NCBI GenBank assembly: GCA_963921355.3
Contig: OZ001190.1
Coordinates: forward strand, 248,001 to 312,000
Source of the DNA: CAWUEZ02 sp963921355
GTDB lineage: Bacteria > Pseudomonadota > Alphaproteobacteria > Thalassobaculales > Thalassobaculaceae
DNA: 64,000 nucleotides
Direction of reading: 5' to 3'
Below, in pieces: positions 53,009 to 61,510 of this stretch. The notes beneath the pieces are model-generated. The model was given only the letters and a program-made list of their open reading frames with translations. It was not told the origin of the DNA and searched no databases. Each line of letters opens with the position of its first letter. The first letter of the stretch is position 1. A program made the translations under genes and the position numbers.

Positions 53009-54474
53009 CGGACGTTCCGGACCAGGCGAGCATCGTGCGCTGTGACGCGTGTCCGGTGCTGTGCCGGATCCGCGAGGGCAAGTCGGGCGCCTGCGACCGC
53101 TACGCGAACGCAAACGGCGAACTGGTCCGCCTCGACCCGCTGGTGGTCACGGAGAACGTCCTGGAGAAGGACGGCGCCGTCGTGCCGTTCCTCGAGCGCG
53201 CGCCCGATTGGGACGGACAGATCCTGGCGGACGCACCGGTCTTCGTCACCGGCATCGGCTCCGGCACGACCTATCCGGACTACAAGCCCGCCCCGTTCAT
53301 CATCGGCGCCGAATGGGACGGTGTCGACACGGTGACGGTCGTGACCGAAGGGATCTTCAGCTACTGCGGCGTGAAGGTGAAAATCGACACCGATCGCCAC
53401 CTGGGCCCGGAACAGGCGCCCGTGCGGGTCGACGGCGAGCCGATCGGCCATGTGACGACCGCCGAATACGGCAGCCAGATGCTGTCCCTCGGCGGCGTCC
53501 GTCATCTTACCGGCGGCACAAAGAAAGAGGGCACGGTGACCTGCGCCGCCCTGCTCGACCTCTGCAACGGCGAGGCCGTGGAGATGACGGTCGACGGCGG
53601 CTCCAACCTGGTGGTCCAGGCGGGCCGACCGCCGATCGTCGATGCCGTCGCCGAGGATCGGATGCGGGTCGGATGCGGGTCGGCCACCATCGGGATCTTC
53701 GCCCAGCAATGGATCGGACATGCCGACGAAGTGATCGTGGTCGACGACCACATCACCGGCGTGCTGAGCGAGCATCAGGCCGGGCGATTCCTGGACATGC
53801 GGCCTGGAGGCATCCGGGTGCGCGGCCGCAAGTCGACACCCGGCCGATACTTCCAGGTCGCCGACCCCGGGGCCGGCTGGGGCGGCACAAGCGTCACCGA
53901 TCCGCTCGACATCATCGAGAAGGTGGACCCGAAGACAGCTTGGCCTGGCGAACGGATCCTGATGGTCTCGACCACCGGAGAGGACAGCGCCTATTTCGAG
54001 CTGGACGACGACCTGACCTTCATTCCCAAGCCGATGCCGGCCCCGCTCCAGGTGGTGGTCGACCGGATCGGTGAGAACTGCGAACCGGCGCTGTGCACGG
54101 TCCTGTTCATGGGGGGTGCCGGCGGCAGCCTGCGCGCCGGTGTGACGGAGAACCCGGTCCGCCTGACCCGCTCGGTTCAGTCGATGATCACCCGTGTGAC
54201 CTGCGGTGGTGCGCCGGTCTATGTCTGGCCGGGGGGCGGAATCACCGTGATGGTCGACGTGACCCGGGTGCCCAAGGGCGCCTTCGGCTATGTGCCGACC
54301 CCCGCCCTCGTGGCACCGATCGAATTCACCCTGCCGCGCTGGGCCTACGAGGAACTTGGCGGCTATGTCGGGGCGATCCAGTCATTGGATTCGGTGCTGG
54401 CCACCAGCCCGGAGTTGCGGCGTGAGCGCCAGGACCCGGCCAATCCATGGCCATACCGCCCGGCCACACGGTGA
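53005..54474 (+). CDS. 6-hydroxynicotinate-reductase-like iron-sulfur protein
   Basis: 489 residues. The N-terminus has a clear cluster motif C13-x2-C16-x3-C20-x9-C30 (CDACPVLC then GKSGACDRY), probably 4Fe-4S. The remainder is a soluble domain with repeated glycine-rich blocks (VFVTGIGSGTTYPDYKPAPF, VTEGIFSYCGVKVKID, GGTKKEGTVTCAALLDL, LFMGGAGGSLRAGV). By memory this is the family named after the 6-hydroxynicotinate reductase of Eubacterium barkeri, which uses reduced ferredoxin to reduce the pyridine ring. In proteobacteria the gene is often beside molybdenum hydroxylase and UPF0280 genes, as here. Exact substrate unknown. Confidence 0.8.
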   Translation: MTDVPDQASIVRCDACPVLCRIREGKSGACDRYANANGELVRLDPLVVTENVLEKDGAVVPFLERAPDWDGQILADAPVFVTGIGSGTTYPDYKPAPFIIGAEWDGVDTVTVVTEGIFSYCGVKVKIDTDRHLGPEQAPVRVDGEPIGHVTTAEYGSQMLSLGGVRHLTGGTKKEGTVTCAALLDLCNGEAVEMTVDGGSNLVVQAGRPPIVDAVAEDRMRVGCGSATIGIFAQQWIGHADEVIVVDDHITGVLSEHQAGRFLDMRPGGIRVRGRKSTPGRYFQVADPGAGWGGTSVTDPLDIIEKVDPKTAWPGERILMVSTTGEDSAYFELDDDLTFIPKPMPAPLQVVVDRIGENCEPALCTVLFMGGAGGSLRAGVTENPVRLTRSVQSMITRVTCGGAPVYVWPGGGITVMVDVTRVPKGAFGYVPTPALVAPIEFTLPRWAYEELGGYVGAIQSLDSVLATSPELRRERQDPANPWPYRPATR

Positions 54475-55337
54475 GCGCGCGGCGCCTTCGGAACGGATTT
54501 CTGCATCTTCAGGACGGCCCCATCGATGTCGTGCTGTCGGCCGAGGGACCCGGTGCCGAGGTCGCCGAAAGCGCGGCGGTCAGCGCGTTCGACGGCATGC
54601 TCGCGGACATGATGGCGGAGGTCACCGAGCTCCGCCGGCCGATCGACCATCGACCTCAGTCGGTCACACACCCGGTAGCCCGGCGCATGGTTGAAGCGGT
54701 CAGACCGTACACGAATGTCTTCGTCACCCCGATGGCCGCGGTGGCCGGAGCGGTCGCCGACCATCTGCTCGCTGAGATGGTGTCGGCCGCACCCGATCTG
54801 CGCCGCGCCTGGGTGAACGACGGTGGCGATATCGCCGTGCACCTGACACCGGGTCAGCGCTTCGAGGTCGGCCTCGTCAGCCGGCCCGAAACTCCCGAGC
54901 TCGCGGGGCGCGCAGTCATCCGCGCTGACGATCCGGTCCGCGGGATCGCGACCAGCGGCCGGCACGGACGCTCGCTGTCGCTCGGGATCGCCGATGCGGT
55001 CACCGCGTTGGCACGGTCGGCCGCGGCGGCCGACGTGGCGGCGACCCTGATCGCCAATGAGGTCGACCTGCCCGACCATCCCGCGATCCGCCGCGGCCCG
55101 GCCGATCATGAAGATCCGGACTCCGATCTGGGCGGCCGACCGGTGGTTCTGGGTGTCGGCGATCTCTCGACCGACGAGGTCGCGCGGGCGCTCGATCGGG
55201 CTGTCAATGTCGCAGAAGACATGATGGATCGCGACCTCGTCACCGCCGTCGCTTTCACCCTAAGCGGGCAATGGCGGACCGTCGGCGTGCTTGACAGTGG
55301 CTTACTCATACCGCCATCAGAGACCAAGAAGCGCTGA
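54471..55337 (+). CDS. UPF0280 family protein
   Basis: About 288 residues of unknown function, related in fold to ApbE-like proteins. Landmarks: RNGFLHLQDGPIDVVLSAEG, VTHPVARRMVEAVRPY, VTPMAAVAGAVADHLL, AWVNDGGDIAVHL and TSGRHGRSLSLGIADAVTALA. Start is taken as GTG 54471, overlapping the preceding stop (GTGA) and matching the family N-terminus; ATG 54447 is the alternative. Last gene of the molybdenum hydroxylase operon. ApbE relatives attach flavin, so a maturation role for the operon's flavoenzyme or Fe-S protein is a reasonable but untested idea. Confidence 0.88.
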   Translation: MSARRLRNGFLHLQDGPIDVVLSAEGPGAEVAESAAVSAFDGMLADMMAEVTELRRPIDHRPQSVTHPVARRMVEAVRPYTNVFVTPMAAVAGAVADHLLAEMVSAAPDLRRAWVNDGGDIAVHLTPGQRFEVGLVSRPETPELAGRAVIRADDPVRGIATSGRHGRSLSLGIADAVTALARSAAAADVAATLIANEVDLPDHPAIRRGPADHEDPDSDLGGRPVVLGVGDLSTDEVARALDRAVNVAEDMMDRDLVTAVAFTLSGQWRTVGVLDSGLLIPPSETKKR

Positions 55338-55430
55338 ACCGGGGACCGCCATCCGCCGCGTGACTCGGTTGGGCGGGCCTCAGGATCCCCGACCAGCGCC
55401 GAAGGAAACGCAAACAGGGCAAGAAAGCCG

Positions 55431-57563
55431 ATGGCAACGACGACTGGCAATGAGGACACCGAACAGCTCGTTCGGCTGTTCCGCTTGGACACCCCGGTCG
55501 GGGAGAACGTGAAAGAACCGCCGACCGCAGAGGCGGTCGAGTCGTTCTATCGCCTGGCCCTGGCACACCAGGATCTGGCGCCGCATTTCGCCGACGTGGA
55601 CGTCGAGCATCTGAAGGCTGCGCTGCTCAGGCACTGGGATGCGTTGTTCGCCAGCGTCGAACCCGACGCCTTGGCCGAGACTTTCGTCGCTTCGACCCGG
55701 GTCGGCCATGTACATGTCGACGCCGGGGTCGACACGACGACCTATCTGGCCGGCTACGCAGCGTTGCTCGAGGACCTGGTTGTCGGGTTGTCCCGCCGGC
55801 GCATGAAAGATCATCAGCGCGAGGCAGCGCTGCGGACCATCCTAAGGCACAGCTTCGCGGACATCGCCGCCAGCCTGCACGCCCATCACGGTGAGTCGAG
55901 TGCGCGCGACGCCGCGGATCGCCTCCGCGCGCTCTCGGACAGTCTCGAACGGGAGATCACCACCACCCTTTCCGAAGCGCAGCATTAGGTTCTCACGCTC
56001 TCCCAGGTTTCCGCCCAGCTCGACCAGGCGGCCGGCGAGGTCACAACGGCGACCGAAGGTGTCGCGGCTGGGGCCGAAAGCACCCGCACCGGCGTCGAGG
56101 TGGTCGCCAGCGCGACCCAGGAACTCGAAGCGTCAAGTCAGGAGATCGGGGCCCAGACGGCGGGCGCTTCGGAGAAGGCGGCGGAAACGCATGATCAGAT
56201 TGAGGCGGCAAAGACCGCCATGGTCAGTCTGACGGAGAGCGCCGGCGCGATCGGCGACGTGACGACCCTGGTCCAACGGATCGCCAAGCAGACCCGGCTG
56301 CTGGCGCTGAACGCCACCATTGAAGCGGCGCGGGCCGGCGAAGCCGGGCGTGGCTTCGCGGTGGTGGCCGGCGAGGTCAAGGCACTCGCCGCCGAGACCG
56401 AGACGGCGATCGGTTCGGTCAGCGAGCGCACCGAGCAGATTTCCTAGTCGACATCGGCGGTCAACGACGCGCTCGGAAGCATCGTGGTCGGAGTTGAGGA
56501 GTTCTCCGAACGCGCCGGATCGATCGCATCGGCGGTCGATCAGCAACGCGCGGCGATTGCTGAGATCGCCCGCAGCGCCGAACAGGCGTCCATCGAAACC
56601 GGCCAGGTCGCCGATCAGCTTTCGGTCGTACAGGACACGGCCCAGGTCACCAAACGGTCCGGCGATCGACTGGCGGAAATCTCGGCCCGGCTCGACCGAG
56701 ATGTCGGCGACATGCAGCGCCGGATCACGACGATGCTCCGCACCTCGGAAGGCGGCGACCGCCGAAAGATCGCCCGCACCCCGGTCGGAGTCCCGAGCCG
56801 GCTCGAGGTTGCCGGACAGGTGCTGGAAGGACATACGATCGACCTGTCCGAAGCCGGCGCTCTTTTCTTCCCGGGCCTGGAGGAGTCGGCGAGCGGGCGC
56901 GACGGCACCCTGGTCTTGGGCGAATCAGGCCGGCTGGGATTTCGGATCGTCGCCACCAGCCCGCTTGGCGCGCACCTGCAGTTCGTCGCACCGTCGGCGG
57001 CGAACAAGGCGGTCATCGAGGAGTTCGTCAACGCAGCGCAAGCGATCGACGGGCCGATGGTCACCATGTGCACGGAGGCGGCGCAGACTCTTGCCCAGCG
57101 GATGACTGAAGCGCTCAATGCCGGTCAGATCGATCTCCAGGGTCTGTTCGACGACGACTATGTGCCGATCGCCGGCAGCGACCCGCTGCAATACAGGACT
57201 CGGTTCGTCGACCTGACGGACCAGCTGTTCCCGCCGATCCAGGAGCCGATCGTGTCGCGCGACAGCCGCATCGTGTTCTGCGCGGCCGTCGACCGGAACG
57301 CATATCTGCCGACCCACAATGCCGCCTATTCGAAACCCCAGCGCCCCGACGACCCGGTCTGGAACACTGCCAATTGCCGCAATCGTCGGATCTTCGACGA
57401 TCGGGCCGGCCTTCTGGCCGCCCGCAATACCAAGGACTTCCTCGTCCAGAGCTATGTGCGCGACATGGGGGGCGGCAACCGACAAGTCCTCAAGGAAGCC
57501 GACTGCCCGATCACCATCAACGGGCGCATCTGGGGGAACCTCCGCCTCGCCTATCGAACCTGA
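55431..57563 (+). pseudogene. Globin-coupled methyl-accepting chemoreceptor interrupted by two in-frame TAG codons
   Basis: One continuous reading frame of 710 codons, broken only by TAG at 55986-55988 (codon 186) and 56445-56447 (codon 339). Domains in order: protoglobin sensor (about 1-175, proximal His95 in VGHVHVDAGV), coiled coil, methyl-accepting signalling hairpin (IAKQTRLLALNATIEAARAG, GRGFAVVAGEVKALA), PilZ-like segment (about 445-535), and a C-terminal PAS/Cache-like domain (NCRNRRIFDDRAGL, RDMGGGNRQVLK, INGRIWGNLRLAYR). No frameshift occurs and sequence quality between the stops looks fully coding. Soluble oxygen-sensing aerotaxis receptor in origin. Start ATG 55431. Recent decay, sequencing error or readthrough are the options. 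Confidence 0.88.
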
Positions 57564-57674
57564 CTGCGCCCGCGACGCCGCAACATGATGCGCGTCAAGG
57601 CGGCCTGAGTCCGGCCCGGTACGATCGATGCCAGCGATCTTGGTAATCGCAGAGCACAGCATCAGGAGGACCGC

Positions 57675-58136
57675 ATGGTCGAGGGACTTCCGTCGCATTC
57701 AGAGTGGTGGCCACAAGTCGTCGATCCGTTGCGGCGGTTCGGCCACCGGGTCGCCGAGTTTTTCAGCCCGCCGTCCGACGCCTCGTCGCGCGACGATGCC
57801 TATGTGATCGAGGTCGAACTGCCTGGCGTGAAGGAGGAGGACATCACCGTCGAGGTCCACGGCGACATCATGACACTGAGCGGCGAGAAGCGCTCCGCCC
57901 GGGACGAGAAGACCGACACCTACATCTTCTCCGAACGGACCTACGGCGCGTTTCGCCGATCCTTCCGCCTGCCGCCCGATGTCGACGACGCGGCGATCGA
58001 GGCCCATACCGAGGACGGCATCCTGCGGGTGACCCTGCCCAAGCACGCCGAACCGAGCGACGGCAAGCGTCGGATCGAAATCAAGCGCAAGGCGCCGGCC
58101 GGGGTCACCGGCGATCCGCGGCCGAATTTCGAGTAG
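57675..58136 (+). CDS. Small heat-shock protein Hsp20 (second, class A-like)
   Basis: 153-residue holdase chaperone, of a different subgroup from the Hsp20 at 29827. The alpha-crystallin domain covers about 38-135: DDAYVIEVELPGVKEEDITVEV, LSGEKRSARDEKTDTYIFSER, YGAFRRSFRLPPDVD and DGILRVTLPK. The C-terminus has RRIEIKRKAP (I-x-I type). Start ATG 57675 follows AGGAGG. It stands alone between the broken chemoreceptor and the convergent small membrane protein gene. Confidence 0.93.
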   Translation: MVEGLPSHSEWWPQVVDPLRRFGHRVAEFFSPPSDASSRDDAYVIEVELPGVKEEDITVEVHGDIMTLSGEKRSARDEKTDTYIFSERTYGAFRRSFRLPPDVDDAAIEAHTEDGILRVTLPKHAEPSDGKRRIEIKRKAPAGVTGDPRPNFE

Positions 58137-58176
58137 CGGCGGCGGGTGGAGCCGGGTCGGACGGACAGATGCTCGG

Positions 58177-58533
58177 TCAGTAGAACAGCTGGTAGAGCGC
58201 CTGGGCGATATCGCTTTCGAGCGGGAAGGACAGCATGCCCATCACCGAGTATCCGAGCATCCAGGGCATCGCATAGAAGCGGAACATGTAGAAGAACCAG
58301 GCGACGTAGAGGAGCACCACCGGATCGGCCAGAAACCCCGGCGTGATCGGCTTGAACGCGGCGAGGAGAGGGTTCGTCGACCGCACGAACACTCTCATGA
58401 AGAAGAAGTCGGAGTTGATCGGCAGGAAGACGTTCATGGCCGACCGGCCGATCAGGGTCCACATGATGACGCCGAGCAGGTAGTCGACCACCAGAACCCA
58501 AAGCGGAAACGCGTCCACCGCTGCACCCTCCAA
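58177..58533 (-). CDS. Small YggT-like membrane protein
   Basis: 118 residues with two or three hydrophobic segments: LWVLVVDYLLGVIMWTLIG, then after a polar loop DPVVLLYVAWFFYMFRFYA and GYSVMGMLSF. The N-P-x-x-x-x-F-x-P-I-T-P pattern in the loop (STNPLLAAFKPITPG) recalls YggT family proteins, but similarity is weak. A strong terminator separates it from the symporter gene upstream. It may belong to the same membrane-transport module. Function unknown. Confidence 0.65.
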   Translation of the reverse strand: MEGAAVDAFPLWVLVVDYLLGVIMWTLIGRSAMNVFLPINSDFFFMRVFVRSTNPLLAAFKPITPGFLADPVVLLYVAWFFYMFRFYAMPWMLGYSVMGMLSFPLESDIAQALYQLFY

Positions 58534-58562
58534 GCACCGAACGAAACGGCCCCGAACAAAAT

Positions 58563-58588
58563 CGGGGCGGGACCGAAGTCCCGCCCCG
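58563..58588 (-). terminator. Bidirectional intrinsic terminator after the symporter gene
   Basis: Perfect 11-bp stem CGGGGCGGGAC / GTCCCGCCCCG with a 4-base loop (CGAA on plus, TTCG on minus), followed by TTTTCTT on the plus strand and ATTTTGTT on the minus. It begins 22 bases beyond the symporter stop. Confidence 0.88.
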
Positions 58589-58609
58589 TTTTCTTAGTGT
58601 GTCCAGGCC

Positions 58610-60415
58610 CTAGTGGGAAGCACCCAGGATGGCCTTGCCGCTGGGATCGCGGGTCTCGTCGACCATCGCCTGGATCTCGGCATCAGGTGCCTCGGTCGCC
58701 AGGCTGACAACCACCATCAGGATCAGACTGACCGGCATCCCGATCATGCCGAACCGCAGATGGTCGATGCCCAGCCACGGGGTTCCACCGGTGTACACGT
58801 AGTACAGGTAGATCGTTCCCGCGAGGAACCCTCCGGCCATACCGGCGATCGCCCCCTGGCGGTTAGCGCGCTTCCACCACACGCCGAGCACAAGAGGGAA
58901 GAACAGGCCGGAACAGGCGAAGCCGAAGGCCCAGGCAACCGCGCCAAGGATCCCGGTGAGCTTCAGGCTGGCCACAGCCGCCCCTGCCGCACCGATGCCG
59001 AGCAGCAGAACACGGGCAACGATGAGTCGGATCCGGGTATCCGCCTTCGGATCGATGATCTTGTAGTAAAGATCGTGGCTGAGGGCGTTGGCGATCGCCA
59101 ACAGCAACCCGTCGGCGGTCGACATTGCTGCCGCCATGCCGCCGGCCGCTACCAGGCCGGAGATGACATAAGGCAGGCCGGCAATCTCCGGCGTTGCCAG
59201 CACGACGATATCCGGCCGCATGAAGAACTCGTTCAACTGCAGCAGGCCATCGCCGTTGCTGTCGGACACCGCGAGCATCCCCACCGCGCTCCACTTCTGG
59301 ATCCACTCGAGCGCGTTCACGTTGGCGATTGACTTGCCGATGACCGCGGTCGCGAGGTTCGGGTCCAGCAGCTGCAGCTTGGTGAGCGTGGCAAGCGCCG
59401 GCGCCGTGAAGTACAGCAGGAAGATGAAGAACAGCGACCAGGAGACCGACTTTCTGGCGGCCCGGACGGTCGGAGTCGTGAAGTACCGCATCAGGATGTG
59501 CGGCAACGACGCGGTCCCCGCCATCATGGTCAGAGCCAGGGTCACGAACTTCCAGGCGGCCAGACCGGTACCGGGATCGTTGTGGGGCGTTGTCAGCACC
59601 CTGACACCCGGGAACGATGCGGTCGCCGCCGCCCCGAGACCGAGCACGGCTTCGAGTTCGGTGATCCGCGCCACGGCATCGCCGTAGGAGAAGTGCGGAA
59701 TGATGCCGAAACCCTGCTTGTTGGACATCCAGATCACCGGAACCAGGTAGGCGATGATCAGCACGATTTACTGAGCCACGTGGGTCCAGGTGACGGCCCG
59801 CATGCCGCCGAACATCGAGCACAGCAGGATTCCGAGCAGTCCGAACCAGACGCCGACCTCAAACGGGATCTGCAGCGCCCGGGCCGCGATGGTTCCGGTC
59901 GCGTTGATCTGGGCGGTCACATAGGTGAACGACGCCACCACGAGAACCACGACGGCCACAAATCTGGCCGTGTTGCCGCCATATCGCGTGCCGATGAAGT
60001 CGGGCACGGTGTAGCAGCCGAACTTGCGCAGATAGGGCGCCATCAGGGAGTTGACCAGCACGTAGCCGCCGGTCCAGCCGACCACGAATGCCAGATAACC
60101 GTGGCCACCGAAGTAGACGCCGCCGGCCAGCGCCACGAAGGACGCACCCGACATCCAGTCTGCGGCCGTGGCCATGCCGTTGAACAACGGCGGCACTTCT
60201 CGGCCCGCGAGATAGTAGGCGTCGACCTGCATCGTTCGGGAAAGCCAACCGATGCCGGCATAGATGGCAATGGTGAAGACAACAAACAGGATCCCGATCG
60301 TGTCGGCTCCGACCCCCATTTGCTCGAGGATCGCCATGAGACCGATGAACACGACGAAACCGCCTGTGTACATGCCGTAGATCTTCGGCAAATTGTCGAT
60401 GAAGCTGCTTTTCAT
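58610..60415 (-). pseudogene. Sodium:solute symporter (ActP/VC2705-like) with an in-frame TAA
   Basis: 601-codon frame from ATG 60415, broken only at codon 216 by TAA (59770-59768). Before it: DAYYLAGREVPPLFNGMATA, ADWMSGASFVALAGG, GCYTVPDFIGTRYG and GGMRAVTWTHVAQ; after it: IVLIIAYLVPVIW and the rest of a typical SSS transporter with some 13 helices (SLPHILMRYFTTP, SGLVAAGGMAAAMSTADGLLLA). Homologs have Tyr at the stop position (AQYIVLIIAYL), so TAC or TAT probably became TAA. The family usually imports acetate or other small acids with Na+. Preceded, 16 bp away, by its DUF4212 partner, also broken. Confidence 0.88.
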
Positions 60416-60431
60416 GATATCGCGTCCTCCA

Positions 60432-60695
60432 TCACTCTTCGCCGAAACCGGCTTCATCGTCGATCTTGTCCTGCAGCTTGTTGTGGACGTAGATCAGGAC
60501 GACAAAGACAGCGAGCGACCCCTGCACGGCGAAGTAGTAGCCGAGCGGGAATCCGATGAAGCTCATCGCGTTCAGATCCTTGGCAAACCAGTGGACCACG
60601 AAGGCGAATATGAACCAGATTACCAATACGATGATGGTCAGGTTCTTGGTTTTGGCCTAGTGCTGGGCTCTTCGTTCCGCTTGGTCTTCAGCCAT
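60432..60695 (-). pseudogene. DUF4212 symporter small subunit with an in-frame TAG
   Basis: Short partner of VC2705-type symporters. From ATG 60695, preceded by GGGAGG, the frame reads MAEDQAERRAQH and then meets TAG at codon 13 (60659-60657), after which AKTKNLTIIVLVIWFIFAFVVHW and FAKDLNAMSFIGFPLGYY continue in the same frame to 60432. Two transmembrane helices as in the family. Homologs commonly have Tyr-Trp near this place, so TGG or TAC may have been lost. A restart near codon 24 (GTG, 60626) would still give two helices. Confidence 0.82.
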
Positions 60696-60847
60696 TCTTT
60701 CCTCCCAAGTGGCAACACCCCGAACGGACACCTCAACCGTCCTGTTCTGAATTGCGTGCTTGTCGGATCGGATACTTTGAGGCTGTTTCGGAGCGTGCTA
60801 GATTAAGATAATTCTTTGCTGTTTTGAAACTTGATTGAGAAACCGTC

Positions 60848-61510
60848 TTGTTTAGAAGAATTCTAAATACACTTTCGTCGTTCAAGAGAACTTTTGGCAT
60901 ACGGTTCGACAGGGGGCCGATCGGGACCGTCGACGACCTCGCATTCTTCGTTCAGACTCGGTCATCGTACATCGCGCAGACCGCCCTATACGGCTACCTG
61001 AAGACCCGGATGGGCACGCGCTTCAGAGCAATGTTCGAGGACGACGTCTTCTCGGCCGCGATCCGGAGTGCAGCCGTCAAACTGTTCGTCTCGTGCCTCG
61101 GCGACCTGACGATCTTCACCGCCGGGCACGCCGCAAGCGCCATTGGCATGACGCCGGGCGACGCCGAGGCCCTCGCCCGCAAGTGCTTTCGCCGAGGCCT
61201 GGAGGGTGGCCTTAAGGATCTGAATCCAGAAGATATTCTGGAGGATGCACTGGCCATATTCGATCGGCGTGTCACAACAACGGACTGGTCGGCGGTCGCT
61301 GAGGGCGAAGCCGCATTCGCCGGCAGTGCCGCCGATCTGGTGCGCTTCGCCCCGGTCATCGACGAGTTCAAGGACCTCGACCGCGAGATCGTCACCAACT
61401 CGATCCGGTTCCGATGGCATGATGTGCGCACCCAGGCGCGAAAGCGGATCGATCCGGCGGCGATCGGTTTGGACTGGGCGGCCCGATCGCCGGATGCGGC
61501 CACCGCATGA
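60848..61510 (+). CDS. Conserved protein of unknown function beside the symporter/DUF294 genes
   Basis: 220 residues, mostly helical, no signal peptide or membrane segment. Visible stretches: DDLAFFVQTRSSYIAQTALYGYLKTRMG, broken here by my reading as one N-terminal domain, TIFTAGHAASAIGMTPGDAEALARKC, and RFAPVIDEFKDLDREIVTNSIRFRW. Similar proteins lie next to DUF4212/symporter/DUF294 genes in related bacteria, as far as I recall. Starts TTG 60848 without a good ribosome site, so the true start is uncertain. The upstream gap (60696-60847) is AT-rich and lies between divergent genes, so it should hold both promoters. Overlaps the next gene by four bases (ATGA). Confidence 0.65.
   Translation: MFRRILNTLSSFKRTFGIRFDRGPIGTVDDLAFFVQTRSSYIAQTALYGYLKTRMGTRFRAMFEDDVFSAAIRSAAVKLFVSCLGDLTIFTAGHAASAIGMTPGDAEALARKCFRRGLEGGLKDLNPEDILEDALAIFDRRVTTTDWSAVAEGEAAFAGSAADLVRFAPVIDEFKDLDREIVTNSIRFRWHDVRTQARKRIDPAAIGLDWAARSPDAATA

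Noticed and set aside
51182..53113. A 643-residue antisense open frame over the molybdenum hydroxylase gene
   Set aside because: Shadow of the plus-strand gene, with Arg/Pro/Gly-rich composition and no domain.
55431..60695. Genome-wide reassignment of TAG as a sense codon
   Set aside because: Several intact genes here end in TAG at the family's normal length, and one of the four nonsense codons is TAA.
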